From Limnephilus marmoratus (lineage: Eukaryota; Arthropoda; Insecta; Trichoptera; Limnephilidae), in assembly GCA_917880885.1 (NCBI GenBank), contig OU862910.1, forward strand, positions 14,334,710 through 14,398,709: 64,000 nucleotides of DNA. Reading direction: 5' to 3'. Made by a program: the position numbers and the translations under genes. The notes beneath the pieces were generated by a model. That model saw only the letters and a program-made list of their open reading frames with translations. It was not told where the DNA came from and did not search any database. Of this stretch, positions 51,060-62,060 are shown piece by piece; positions within the stretch are counted from its first letter, which is position 1, and the number at the start of each line of letters is the position of its first letter.

Positions 51060-51785
51060 TTTCAAGTAATATGTTATATTGAATTTTATTCTATTTTTAT
51101 ATGTACGAGTCGACTTACAAACGACCCAGCTGATTTTTTAAAAATTCTGACAGTATAATGTTGGGACTAGCTAAAGAGTAATTGGTATTTGTTTTGATTC
51201 TTAAACTAGAAAAAATATTTATGGCATAAATCTCCCTACCTAAGGAGATGAAATACTGTAAATAATATAATAGGTTACAGAAGCATGAAAGATTTAAATT
51301 TAAGACAAATATTGTACAAAAACAAATTTCAAATAATCCTTAGTAGGTACATGTTTATTTTACTCGTGTTCGGTTACGTAATGAAAATATGTATTCTGTA
51401 AGGGTTGAAATGGGGAGGGTCAAAGCATTTCAAGTATTCAAGAAAGCCTCCATTACTGTTTACATTCATTCATGGTCAGCGGGTCAAATACACCCCAAGC
51501 ACATACTCGGAATATTCAATTACATCGTGGTACATAAATCATCTCATTCCAATTTTGAGAAAAAAAATAAACTTTTACATTTAAAGATTTTTTTATCAAT
51601 TATGTCTGGCTTTCACCCTTCAAGGGTGTTCTAGGCCATCATTTAAAATTACAGAGAAAGGAAAGGTGAAATTATATATTAATATTATTTAAATGAGCAA
51701 ATTTCAGAAATAAATGGAAGATGGAGTTCAGGCTTAGAAGAGATGAAATGTTGAATGGAGGGGAGGCAATTTTAGATAACGCTTT
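51060..51785. other. No gene recognised
   Basis: Unassigned A+T-rich sequence. Confidence 0.5.
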
Positions 51786-51789
51786 TGTT

Positions 51790-52112
51790 TTTTACATGAA
51801 CTCCACACAGGATGCCCTGAGGAAAATAATTTCCATCAGGGCCTATGTCATCTTTGGGGATGCTGTGTGGAGTGTTTTTTTGAGGAAAGGAAGGAAAGGA
51901 GAGTTATGGGAAGGAAAAGGGTTTAAGGGGTGGGTAGGAATCTGGGGTTCAGTGTGTCAGAGAAACCTCACCCCATGAACCCGGGCACCCCTGCTAAATC
52001 ACCAAACGTAGCGAACCACTTGGGGTGACCTGTGGCAGAGGTGTTGTTGTTTCAGGTTATCCAATAAAGGTTTCCGGGGCGGCGGTACCCATTCCCACCT
52101 CCCAAATTATAA
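51790..52112 (-). mobile_element. R1 retroposon with central deletion
   Basis: Plus-strand reading: ACTCCACACAGGATGCCCTG ... CTGTGTGGAGTG, then AGGGGTGGGTAGGAATCTGG, a jump to GAAACCTCACCCCATGAACC, and on to TTCCGGGGCGGCGGTACCCA and TCCCACCTCCCAAATT. The central third is deleted. Both hairpin arms are intact here. Confidence 0.7.
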
Positions 52113-52149
52113 AGCTTGATAGAAGAGAGGATATTTATTTAGAGAGGGA

Positions 52150-52860
52150 CAACTAAAAAATATGTGATCTAAATTTCCCACATCTAGACCACAGAATACA
52201 ATCTGGGGAGTCAAGGATGTGAATTTTAAAAAGGTGAGAAGGAACTAAACAATGTCCGATTCTCATTCGAATAAGTGAGGAAATTTCTGTTTTTGGAAAA
52301 ATAGGGGTAATTTTTGAAACCACGGTTTTGATGGGATAGTCCTTTGAATTGAGGCATAGCTGGCACTCTTGGATTGACTAGTAATGTGCCAATACTCTGT
52401 CCAAACATTGCGGAATCTAAGTATCTTTGATGATGAAAAAAAATATCAGGGGAATATGGTTTACGAGGGTAACAATAAGGTTGGACGCTCCTTGTTTTAC
52501 CAAGGATAACGCAATATCATTACCCACTATGCCAACATGTCCATGAATCCAAATAAGAATTACGGTTTTCCCAGAGCTTTGAATGGAGGCTATCAGCACT
52601 CTAATAAGCCATACAAAGTGATCATCAGGATGAAGAAGAGGACAGGATTTAAGTTTTTGGAGGGAACTGAGAGTCAGAGAGAACAAGGGAATGTTCACAA
52701 TTATTTTTGATTATATATTTGAGGGACTCAATTATTGCAATACACTCAGCAGAAAATATTGAAAATTGATTTGAATTTGAATAAAATATTCTATCATTAG
52801 AATTATTGCCATAAACGTTAGTAGGTACCTATACCACAGTATATTGAAAGATTAAAGAAT
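52150..52860 (-). pseudogene. LINE RNase H domain remnant
   Basis: On the minus strand: FSIFSAECIAIIESLKYI and HSLVLSDSQ, then in shifted frames LIWIHGHVGIVGNDIALSLV followed by KQGASNLIV. These are the AE, SDS and GHxGIxGND blocks of the RNase H domain carried downstream of the RT by I, R1 and jockey-type LINEs. The Asp and His of the GHVGI...ND block remain, but the frame is broken several times. No tail is visible. Confidence 0.75.
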
Positions 52861-52869
52861 TTAAAAACA

Positions 52870-53560
52870 TTAAAGAGGTTTATCCTTCGCTTTCCGTGTA
52901 ATCTTAATAATTGACCGGAGGTACAAAAATACGTTTTTCTTTTCACTTATTTCATAAATCAAAACCAAACTTTCATCTGAAATCATGAGATTTGTAAGTA
53001 GTTTTTAAATAAGTTTAAAGTTTAAATAAGTTTTAAAATAGTTTTTAAAAAGTTTTAAATATATTGTCCTCCTAGTGTGGAGGACAATATATTATACCTT
53101 TGTAACATAAATGTACTAAGAATAAATAAATAAAAAAAAAAATAAAAAATATCCATCAAATAGTACATAATTATTTATTAATTATGAATCATATATATTA
53201 CTTTATGTTACCTTTTAATTTGAAATGTTTCATTATACCATTAACGATTAATACACTTTGTTCAAAGAAACGTCACTATCTCATTACAATTATTTTTTTA
53301 AGTTTTCTTAAGACAGGAAGGCATCAAAACGTTTGAAATTTGCTGATAAGAAAGTTCAATTAAACAAGGCGATGCTCATTTGAAAAATAATCTTTACCGA
53401 ACAAATAAAAAACCAACACCTTGAACAGGAAGCGGAACGTACACATAAATTTACAGACAAGAAATGCAAAATGGTCGAGTTAAAACAGGACTTTGCAACA
53501 ACTTACTGATAAAATTTATTGAACCTTCTCAATACAAATATGATTTGAGATTTTCTCGTT
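52870..53560. other. No gene recognised
   Basis: Unassigned. AGTTTTTAAATAAGTTTAAAG-type short tandem repeats at 52998-53060. Confidence 0.45.
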
Positions 53561-53574
53561 CAAAAGCATTAACT

Positions 53575-53700
53575 TGATTAGTGTTTGGGGTGTTATGCGC
53601 TTCCTCCTCCTTTAGTCAACGTTTCGGACAGCATTACAGTTTCCATCATCAGTGCAGATGTCAGGGCTTCGCATTCCATATTTAAAATAAAATTTTACCT
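53575..53700 (-). repeat. Repeat with hammerhead-like motif, type 2
   Basis: Minus-strand sequence related to the pair at 61.2 and 61.95 kb: CTGATGATGGAAACTGTAAT, GCTGTCCGAAACGTTGACTA, then GGAGGAGGAAGCGCATAACA and CCCC. It is a third, diverged member of that family. Confidence 0.55.
53614..53656 (-). ncRNA. Hammerhead-like motif, type 2, degraded
   Basis: CTGATGA, extra T, GGA...TCC short stem II, GAAA, ACGT, U17. Stem I (TGCA/GACT) no longer pairs. Confidence 0.35.
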
Positions 53701-53799
53701 TCGCGTTCTGAATCCAAAAATTCAACCAAACCTTCGCGTTCTAAATGTGTAAATATAATAATGGAGATTTGTGTTTTTTTTTTTTTAATTTTAAAAGAA

Positions 53800-53975
53800 A
53801 GACAAACATTCCCGGATTACGAATAACCCAACAATGTTTGAAAATCTCCTACTACCACCGCAGAAAGCCGAAAATGTTGCTTGTGTTGTGATGGAGGACT
53901 TAGCCAGCCGAGGAATCGAACACGCGACGCTCGGGTGGGACCCAAGCGCTATGCCCACTCAACCACTGACCAGTC
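53800..53975 (-). mobile_element. tRNA-derived SINE
   Basis: Minus-strand head GACTGGTCAGTGGTTGAGTG ... GTGTTCGATTCCTCGGC (box B GTTCGATTCC), GCTAAGTCCTCCATCACAAC, then body AGTAGGAGATTTTCAAACAT and GGGTTATTCGTAATCCGGG, ending in an A-rich stretch. Same family as 34100-34290. Confidence 0.65.
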
Positions 53976-54186
53976 TAAACTTTATCCAACTTATACAGAT
54001 TTTTTGAACTGTGCTAGATAGTCCTGCGTGAAATCTGGTGCGATGAACTCTGTTTTTGCTTTAAATTTATGTGTCATTTTCAAAACTGGAACTGATTATT
54101 TGAAGAATTCAGACAAGCGATGAAATGAAATTTACCTACAAAATGAAATTTTTGACGAAAAAACTATTTTAATTGCCATTTTCAAC

Positions 54187-54345
54187 ATTTATTTATTTAT
54201 TTGTTTCTTTACATGGTACTTAGGTCCAATGTTTACAATTAAGTTTGTAACCTCACTAGGTAAAGCCTATGTTGAGGTTAACAACTCTACAATTTAATAA
54301 AATGAAACAAAAATAATATACACGAATTAACTAATTAATCTTCAA
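54187..54345 (-). mobile_element. LINE 3' tail fragment with stem-loop
   Basis: Minus strand: the stem AACCTC/GAGGTT (54249-54279) encloses AACATAGGCTTTACCTAGT with an AGG/CCT inner helix. This is followed, in that orientation, by an AAATAAATAAAT tail (plus-strand ATTTATTTATTT at 54188). Same structural family as 15181 and 49562. Confidence 0.6.
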
Positions 54346-54362
54346 CAATTAATAGAATTATT

Positions 54363-54790
54363 ATGGATTCACATATATTTCATCCTAAATACACGATTAA
54401 AAATTCATTTGATTTGATTGAATACTTAAAACTTTTGGAAATCCCTGACAAAGCATTATTAGTATCATTTAACATTGTTAATTTATTTCCAAGTATTCCA
54501 ATTGAAGAATGTAAACCTATTATTAAAGAACTTTTATTTTCATCAATTTTATCTAATGACTTACCTCATGATTTAAATTCATTACTTAATATAGTTTAAA
54601 AACAAAATTATTTTCAATTCAATGACAATATCTTTAAACAAAAAGATGGTTTGGCAATGGGTGCTAGTACTAGCTCTTTGGTCGCTGATATATTTATAAA
54701 TAATTTGGAAAATAGGATTTTTAACAGTGGTGCCTTATTATTAAAATATGTACATTGTTGGAAGAGATATATGGATGGTGTTTTGTGTTT
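54363..54790 (+). pseudogene. PLE reverse transcriptase palm, inactivated
   Basis: Motif A is LVSFNIVNLFPSIP, where PLE RTs normally have an Asp at the Asn position. Motif B, FKQKDGLAMGASTSSLVADI, is well kept. Motif C reads RYMDGVL, with Gly replacing the second catalytic Asp. In addition there is a stop at 54597-54599 and a one-base frameshift near 54780. Two of the three catalytic acids are gone, so this RT cannot work. Confidence 0.8.
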
Positions 54791-55701
54791 GGACAGGTAC
54801 ATTGAGACATCCTAATATTTTTCTTAATTTTTTAAACAAACTCAATAAAAACATAAAATTTACTGTAGAGATTGGACAAAATTTGAGTATAAATTTTTTG
54901 GATTTAATTATTTCAATAATTAATAATAAATTTGAATTTAATATTTTTCGCAAAGATACATACACAGTCTACACAGACATTGTAATCCATAACACCTCAA
55001 ATCATCCAATTTCTCAAAAAATGTCAGCTTTCCATTCTATGATTCATAGATTAGTTAATGTACCTTTATCTCTTAATAATTTTTCAAAAGAACTCAATAT
55101 TATTAAACAAACTGCAATCAATAATGGTTATAATTCCAATGTAATTGAAAAAATTCTTAAAAAAAAATACAAGAATAATTTCCTTAGATCCTACATCTAC
55201 CCTATACAAAAGGATAAAGAAGAGAAAAAATGGAGGAAAATGATGTATTTTAATAATAAAATTTCTAATTCAATAAAAAAGAATGTACCTAATGAAATTA
55301 TTCCTGTATTTTATGCAAACAATAGACTTAAAAATTACATAGTAAATAATAAAGATAGAGATTCAAAAATGAAAAAATCTGGAATTTATAAATTGAAATG
55401 TAATGATTGTGATTTCTTTTATATAGGTAAAACTTCGAGAAACTTTGAAATAAGGATTAAAGAGCATGTGAAAGCTTTAAATAATAATAGTTTCTCGGAG
55501 TTTGCCAACCATTTAATAGAAACTAGTCATACCTTTAATTTTAACAGTGGAATAGAATTAATACATTGTAATGTCAATGGCTTTCAGTTGGATAAATTAG
55601 AAATTTTAGAGATTAGAAAGAGTGTTAATGCAAATTTAAATATTTTTAATAATCAAATATTATTTTTAAATGACCCATTATTAAATCTATTCCCCTTTTA
55701 A
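54780..55701 (+). pseudogene. PLE RT C-terminus plus GIY-YIG endonuclease
   Basis: About 305 uninterrupted codons, the longest clean frame of this PLE. First come the RT thumb (FLNFLNKLNKNIKFTVEIGQ, SINFLDL, FNIFRKDTYT) and a linker rich in Lys/Asn. Then comes the endonuclease: KKSGIYKLKCNDCDFFYIGK (GIY, CxxC finger, YIG), RNFEIRIKEH with the catalytic Arg, FANHLIETSHTF with finger His residues, and DKLEILEIRKS with the candidate catalytic Glu. The endonuclease looks chemically complete. The ATG at 54748 lies just upstream of the frameshift and is not a genuine start. Confidence 0.85.
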
Positions 55702-55825
55702 ATTTTTAATTCTTCTATATTGCCCTCGTTCCTTATACATTATTTTCTTTCAAATTTTATTATTGTTTATGTCCATTATTTTTCTCTATTACCTATGTAT
55801 GTCTATTTTTAAAATTAGTTCTGTC

Positions 55826-55870
55826 AAAACCCTGAGGAAATCAGCTTTGCTGACGAAACATGTCGGTTTT
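55826..55870 (+). ncRNA. Hammerhead ribozyme-like motif in PLE tail
   Basis: AAAACC/GGTTTT stem I, CTGAGGA, extra A, stem II ATCAGC-TTT-GCTGAC (one A-C mismatch), GAAA, ACATGT, C17. Its position 125 bases after the endonuclease stop ties the whole motif family to Penelope-like elements. Confidence 0.65.
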
Positions 55871-55979
55871 TGTAAATAATTAAGTGGTTAATACAACGTT
55901 ATTTATTAATTTGAATTTAAAATGTTACCACAAAATAATTTTGCACTATTAGAAGAAGTAAAAATAATATAGTGATTGA

Positions 55980-56815
55980 AAAAAAATGTTGTATGTTTCT
56001 TACAGATTATGATTAATACCTGATGAGCTGAAGGCGAGAGTACATTACAATCTAAACATGTAGGGTGACTATAATGTTAAGATTTGATTTTTAGAAACAT
56101 TTATTTATTTTAAAAGAATTAAGATGAGAAATATAGATGTTATTAATTTGGAAAGAGAAAGATGAAAAAACAGTTAAGACAAAATAATATGATATTAATT
56201 TAGAAAGGATAAAGTAGAGAAAAACAATTGACAACCCTCGGCTAGCACACCTAATTTAACAGTCTTTTTAAAAATTCTCAAGGAATTAGATGATTTAATA
56301 TGTTCTGGAGGGCTATTAAATATGAGTGGAGCCTGAAAAAAATAATTTTAAAAAATATTATAACATTAGAATTGATTTGTAGAGAATGCTGACTATCCCG
56401 TGATTTTTCTAGTACAAAATTTTAAAATATTAAACAATCTCATTCTCATTAAAATAAAATTAAACAAATACTCTCGCATTCTCTGTTCGAAAATTAAATG
56501 GAAACATCAACCCACCGTAGACCTGTTTTTAAATAATTAAAATCATTGTATGGAAATGATCTAGTCAGTTTTTGTGTCTTCCTTTGTAAGCAATATTCAA
56601 CCCCCTGCTTTTAAAGAACCTCTTCATTAGTGATGAAAGTTCATGACGCAAAAATGATGCAATAAGTAAAGTTGTTTTTTAAAATCATGGGCGTGCAAAT
56701 AAAATAAAACAATTCTAAATTTTCCTGTTTTTATAGCTTAATTTCGAGTTTTAGTTCAAACTCTATGCGTGACTATTTTCAAGTGGGTGACTTAGTATAT
56801 TTGGACTTCAAAGTA
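55980..56815. other. No gene recognised
   Basis: Unassigned A+T-rich sequence. Confidence 0.5.
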
Positions 56816-56820
56816 CTTAA

Positions 56821-57539
56821 AAGGGCATTACCAGAGAAAACCAGAAATATGTCATTTTCAAATCAGATTTTAGACGTATTGACTCTTTTCCACAAAAAAT
56901 TATAAATGGATTTCGAAAGATTGTTCTTTTATCTAGTATTCGCATGTAATAAATTTTGAGATTTTTTTTAATTTTTAGTATAATAAGGTTATTATTCCAT
57001 AGGTCGTTGGCAGATTTGTTAAATTTTCAAAAAAGATTTTGTATTATACCACACCCATTTCAAATAATATAATCATGCAGTAAAATAAATCAATACATTA
57101 TCTAGCAAACGCATGTTTTAGAATTTTAATTTTGGTTTCAATAAAATCATTAAAAAATATGTACGTACATGTGTTTCTTGACGAAAAATGGTCCATTTGT
57201 GTATTTATTTGCGCACTTGCAAACTAATATATTTCAGATTTTTTTAACATTCTTATTAAATTTAGATATTATTGAAAAATGATAAATACTTATAATCAAA
57301 AAATAATTACAAAAAGTACATTATTTTAATAGTTTTATCATCACGCCTTTCAGCATTTTTGGATGAAGGTATAAATTAAAGCTAATTTGGATTGAAATAA
57401 ATTCGAAAAAAATTAAAATTAAATTTAAAAAAGCTGGTACGGAAAATAATTAATCTTTCTCATTGTAACCGCCCTGCACGATCGTAAGAACAACTTTCGA
57501 CGAAATGTGGATTTTCGTCCGCTGGCTGGTTAAACGCTC
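56821..57539. mobile_element. TTAA-flanked nonautonomous element, copy 3
   Basis: TTAA lies at 56817-56820 and 57540-57543. The ends are AAGGGCATTACCAG and CTGGTTAAACGCTC. Length is 719 bp, same orientation as copy 2. It keeps the empty site TATGTACGTACATG that copy 1 has filled. Its right TTAA is shared with a second, different TTAA element. Confidence 0.75.
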
Positions 57540-57543
57540 TTAA

Positions 57544-58090
57544 GAGGAATGTTTGTGCGGTCCGTTTCGGCCCGTCCCATACAAATCTTAATTTTGGATT
57601 TGAGATCAAAATACTTAACTAAACTGAAAAATAATTTTTGTATTCAAAAGATATATCAAACATCTAGTAAGAATGTGAGCTACTTTATTTATTTTTGCTT
57701 TAAATTATAAGATACAAGATATAAAGATTTTAAAGTTTCGTGTGTTAAGAGGCAACTTGGGCAATTATTTGTGAGTAAATGGAAAACAAAAATCAAAAAT
57801 AATTTTACTAAATTTATTAAAAAAATATGATGAAATATAAAATGAAAAATAAAAATTATTAAAAGAAATCATTTCGATGGATGTAAATTTAATTTACAAA
57901 TATTTATAAGTCGGGACAAAAATTTGTCATTTATATATTAATATTACCACCCAAAAAAAAAATTATGATTTTTTATTTTTTTGATATACCTATTGATTAC
58001 AAAAATATTTTTTTGGTTTGGTTGGGCATTTTGTACTCAAATCCAAAATTAAGATTTTTATAAAACGGGTCGCATTTAATTGCGTTCCTC
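57544..58090. mobile_element. Second TTAA-flanked element abutting copy 3
   Basis: The ends GAGGAATG and CGTTCCTC (one mismatch) are flanked by TTAA (57540-57543 and 58091-58094). The subterminal ATCTTAATTTTGGATTTGAG is inverted exactly at about 58038. Length is 547 bp, noncoding. It shares TTAA and the GAG terminus with the 714-bp family but no other sequence, so both may use the same transposase type. Confidence 0.7.
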
Positions 58091-58094
58091 TTAA

Positions 58095-60300
58095 CTCGAG
58101 GGACCTCGAGCGTCAGACGCATTATTTAAATTTTATTATACTCAAAATTGATTTTAACACTTTTTCTTTCGTGCTACACACAAAGTTGTATAATATGTAA
58201 ATAATATAAATAACAATAATTAATTTAAATAGCTTACATTTGTGACAATTTACCTCATTTGCAGTTTTTCTTACATCTTTCTTGGTGTACAAAATATGCA
58301 CGGATTCTAAAATACGTAAATACTAAAAAACGAAACGACACGAAATGGTGTTTGCTGAAATTGGGTGATAGTATGTGTAGGAAAAAATAAGGTATGCGAG
58401 GAAAAAGGAAAATACCAATCACTTACCACTGTATCTCGGCGAAGGTGCATACGACACCGACCTCAAGGTAATTATCGCCACAACAAAACAAATGAGTACA
58501 AAACGATATCATGTACCTACTTCCGAGGTGATCTAATCTTACTTAAAAAAGAGATTATGTAGACTAGACGAAAAATACCATCAACTTGTTTGATTGTTTC
58601 CAAGGTAATCCTAAATTTTCTTCTGATTTTTTTTTTCAAATACTTTTCCAGCAAGTTGATTGTTAGGTAGAGGTTGGAACTGGGTAAACTAATACTGACG
58701 ACTAATAAATGTATAAGACCTATAATTAATTAATAAAAACGACATAAACTTAAGATGAATATATACGTGAAATCCTATTTAGATACAATTTTGATTAATC
58801 TTTACGACGAATCGGCTTACAGTATGAACATCAAAAAATATGCTGCGGATAAATCGAAGCTTTTACTAGCTTTTCTATGTATTGGAATTACAATAAAATT
58901 ATTATTTACGTAACAAAAAATATAAGTGTAAACCACAAAAAAAAAGTTTTTTCCTGACTTAACTATGAAGTAATACAAGAAACAATTTTTTAAAAATACC
59001 CCTTTATGGCTAAGACTATTTATGAGGTTTTCTATGTTCTAACTTTTTTCGTTCTTATAAAATTATGCACAAAATAAATAAAAACCACTTTTTCGCTTAC
59101 TAGCCTCGTGCAAAAAGACGCTCGATTTAAAAATTTTGCAGGCATGAGATTCGAAATATTTCTGGCGTTTATATTCCTCTTAAATGTGTTATCGAAGTGT
59201 TTTCAACAGAAACAGCTCTACAAATTACATATCTTCAAAAGCTCAGAGCCAGAGGGAAAAAAGAGTTTCAGACAAGTTTCTACAGCATGCAAATCATAAA
59301 AAATTAATTGTAATTTTTTAAGATAATCTATATGCATTTACAGATTCGAAAAAAGAATCATATGAAGTTCCCTTGATGGAAAAATTCGCTCCGAAAATTA
59401 TTAAAAACATAGGTATCTGGTTCTGTTATTTAACATTTTATGGGTTCGGAAAAGCTCAAGACATTTGTCAAGAGACTTTTTCTATACTTTAAATTAGTCA
59501 TGCTTTATTAAATATGTTCGTTTACACCTGTTTTTCTTATATTGGCACGCTCCTGTATTTATATAAATATCTTCCTTTCAAACCATTTTCTCCTTCTTTT
59601 TGAATGCTTACTACGGAGCCTTAAGCGGTAATCACATAAACAGAAATAATAGATTAGGTTAGGTTTTTATTTGTTGTTAACTTGTAATCTCAACTTGGAT
59701 CGAAATAAAATACAGTTGGCTAAAAGAAAAAAATATCAAAGAGAACAAACCAAATAAGTGATTTTTTACTTAAAATTAAACACTCCCGAGCCGGCACTGC
59801 CCCTTGTTGCGTGAAGAGTCGGAAGAAGTGCTTCAAGAAAAGCCAGGAAAAGATCAGAAGACAGGAAAGAGAAGGAAGTGGTAAGAACAAAGCAAGTGCC
59901 CGGATGCTACAAAAACAAAATGCCGACCAAATCAGGGGTGGGAAGGGGGTCGCCCAATCAGGTGCCGACCCCTGCCGGAGGGGGAACTTTGCATGTCTTA
60001 ATTATTTTAGAATTAATACCACCTCGGCGAAGGCTGATGAATTTTGGCTTACGTCATGTTTTTTTTTTTATCAGCTTATTTAACGCCTCGCCGGGCCTCG
60101 TTCTGACCTTTCGTGTGACATCGTTATCATTTTTTACTAAGACAGGATTTTTTTTGCATAATAATAGAAGACTTTCAAAAAAATTATAATAAGGGCGAAA
60201 AGTTTTGAAAATAAGATGGTTGATGTGGGTGACGAAAATAATTTTATCCTTCATAATAAAATTTCATGACAGTGTTTTCGATTAGTCAATCTTCTCAACG
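58095..60300. other. No gene recognised
   Basis: Two kilobases without a recognisable gene or repeat. Small features are a TTAGGTTAGG run at about 59655 and a GC-richer block at 59795-60010 with short conflicting frames. Confidence 0.45.
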
Positions 60301-60539
60301 AAGGCGATGAAAAGATAATGCAAACCTGCTTCGAAGGTTTTTGCTGCTAGGCCCTGCGGATGGCTTTTGTTTCGGCTTCGCCCAGTTTGAGTGTTAGTGG
60401 CCATTTTAAATCCGATAGGAACTAGTTCCAAAAATAGCCGGTTCCCTGGATCCACTGTCATCCAGTGGCATCAAGTTACCGGGCGAAGTAACCGCGACAG
60501 GCAATGACAACATGTAATATATAGCCGCGTGTTGCTACA

Positions 60540-60945
60540 AGTATGATGGAGATATTGAAAGAAGGGTAAATGCAGGTAACTCCATTAATGGAGGAGTGAA
60601 TGCAGTTGGCGCTAATAAAAAACTGTCAAAAGAAGCGAGGCTAGTAGTTCATAATGGGGTCCTGGTACCTACCCTAATGTATGGCAGTGAGGCATAGAAC
60701 TGACGGAGGAAGGATGAAAGCACACTGAATGCTGTTAAAATGAGATCCCTGAGGCGTATGTGAGTAAAACCATGTATGATCGTGTGAGAAATGTGGAGTT
60801 CCGCAAAAAATGCAAAGCTGATGTAAGCGTAATGAGTAAGATTAAGAAAGGGACCCTTAGATGGTTTGAGCATGTAGAGCGAATACATGAAGAAAATAGA
60901 GAGAGATACACAAAATTAAAAATCCGCAGTAATTACGCCTGAAAG
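60540..60945 (+). pseudogene. LINE RT C-terminal remnant
   Basis: DIERRVNAGNSINGGVNAV, LSKEARLVVHNGVLVPTLMY-GSE, TLNAVKMRSLRRM, then YDRVRNVEFRKKCKADV and IKKGTLRWFEHVERIHEE. This is the conserved region after the RT thumb (RRVNAG ... PTLMYGSE ... VRNEEIRxxC ... LRWFGHVERM) of a LINE whose tails occur at 25748 and 43785. Stops and one frameshift break it. The 3' end is missing here. Confidence 0.75.
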
Positions 60946-61189
60946 TGGCGCTATCTTTTGGCATTGCTTTAATCCGGTTATATTACAAAAGTACATTTGT
61001 ATACGAACTCCAGGTACGAAAACGATTTTGCGCAAGGCACGGCATAAGAATTGCAGTCTTAGCCGGATTCTAAATTTCAACCGTACAGTCTCTAACATAT
61101 TAATACTGTTTAATGATGATTGATGATGCATAATAGTACTTATAATACATTTTCCTCAAACCAATTCGAATTATACTTGTATTTGGATG

Positions 61190-61350
61190 AAAATAAAATT
61201 TTATACAAAACCTGCACCCGATACGTTTTTAGATTTTCACGGCCAGAATTATGTTCGTTATTCGTTTTTGGGGTGTTATGCCGTGTTGCGCTACCTCCTT
61301 CTTTAGCCAACTTTTCGGACAGCGTTGCTGCGTCCATCATCTGGGCAGAT
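61190..61350 (-). repeat. Inverted repeat arm with type 2 hammerhead-like motif
   Basis: Minus-strand copy of the block that lies in plus orientation at 61935-62055: CTACCGGATCTGCCCAGATG, AAGTTGGCTAAAGAAGGAGG and GCGCAACACGGCATAACACC. Together with the facing arm it forms an inverted pair about 580 bases apart. Confidence 0.7.
61303..61348 (-). ncRNA. Hammerhead-like motif, type 2, mutated core
   Basis: GCC/GGC stem I, CAGATGA (U4 changed to A), extra T, stem II GGAC...GTCC with an extra AGC/GCT helix, GAAA, AGTT. Structure kept, core mutated. Confidence 0.4.
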
Positions 61351-61715
61351 CCGGTAGATGTGATCACACATTTGAAATTATACATACATGTATACAACAG
61401 ATTTACAGAAGTAAAATATAGTTCTTAAAACTAATTACAAATAAAGTTATTTCTTGTTAATGAATCTAACCAATTTAGAGAAAAACATTTCTCGTGTTCG
61501 AATTGGGGGATCGTGCCATTACAGAAAAAGATAAAGAAAAAAGATAAATTATAAGATAAGATACTTATAATTTTTTTAATTCAGAAATAAATAAACTTAT
61601 GAATGATAACAAATATTGAGAAAGAAATTTACTAATATAGGAGTTACTAAATTAGACATACATAAGGTTTAGATAGTTAAAAGTAATAATATAGATGTAG
61701 TAAAGTAAAAATTGT

Positions 61716-61850
61716 AAATATTTCCCTATCGAGTCCACGCTCAAAAGACACTTTAAAAAATTAAAACAAATTGTACTAGGTAGATAATGGTTAGTAATAA
61801 GTAATTCAGTAACCGGAATTGAAAAATATTGACTCGATAGGGAAATATTT
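61716..61850. repeat. Perfect 20-bp inverted repeat
   Basis: AAATATTTCCCTATCGAGTC (61716-61735) and its exact complement (61831-61850) flank 95 bases. It lies between the two inverted type 2 arms, so the region is a nested palindrome. Confidence 0.75.
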
Positions 61851-61934
61851 ACCCAATTGGATTAGCTGATAATATTGCAAGTGTATGTACATAACGTTAT
61901 GTTGCGACAATAATACCTTCAGTTCAGTTCAAAT

Positions 61935-62060
61935 GCTAATCTACCGGATTTGCCCTGATGATGGACACTGCAACGCTGTTCGAAGCGTTGGCTATGGAAG
62001 GAGTTAGCGCAACACGGCATAACACCCCAAAAACAAATAACGAAAAAAAAACCTGCACAT
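61935..62060 (+). repeat. Inverted repeat arm with type 2 hammerhead-like motif
   Basis: CTACCGGATTTGCCCTGATG, GCGTTGGCTATGGAAGGAGT and GCGCAACACGGCATAACACC face the arm at 61190-61350 and differ at roughly 10-15 percent of positions. Confidence 0.7.
61951..61994 (+). ncRNA. Hammerhead-like motif, type 2
   Basis: GCC/GGC stem I, canonical CTGATGA, extra T, stem II GGAC...GTTC with one G-U pair, then GAAGCGTT, where the second A of GAAA is followed by G. U17 is in place. The core is nearly complete. Confidence 0.45.

Larger units (their letters stand above)
54345..55975 (+). mobile_element. Penelope-like element, best-preserved copy
   Basis: A 5'-truncated PLE: RT palm and thumb (54363-55300), GIY-YIG endonuclease (55370-55700), an untranslated tail with a hammerhead-like motif (55826-55870), and the terminal block AATGTTACCACAAAATAATT, TTGCACTATTAGAAGAAG. 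This order (RT, then C-terminal GIY-YIG, then hammerhead-bearing terminal repeat) defines PLEs. The 5' terminal repeat and the RT N-terminus are absent. Target duplication not found. Confidence 0.8.

Noticed and set aside
54748..55701. A complete 317-residue host endonuclease gene
   Set aside because: The N-terminal part is PLE RT thumb and the apparent start lies just upstream of a frameshift in the RT core, so it is a transposon remnant.
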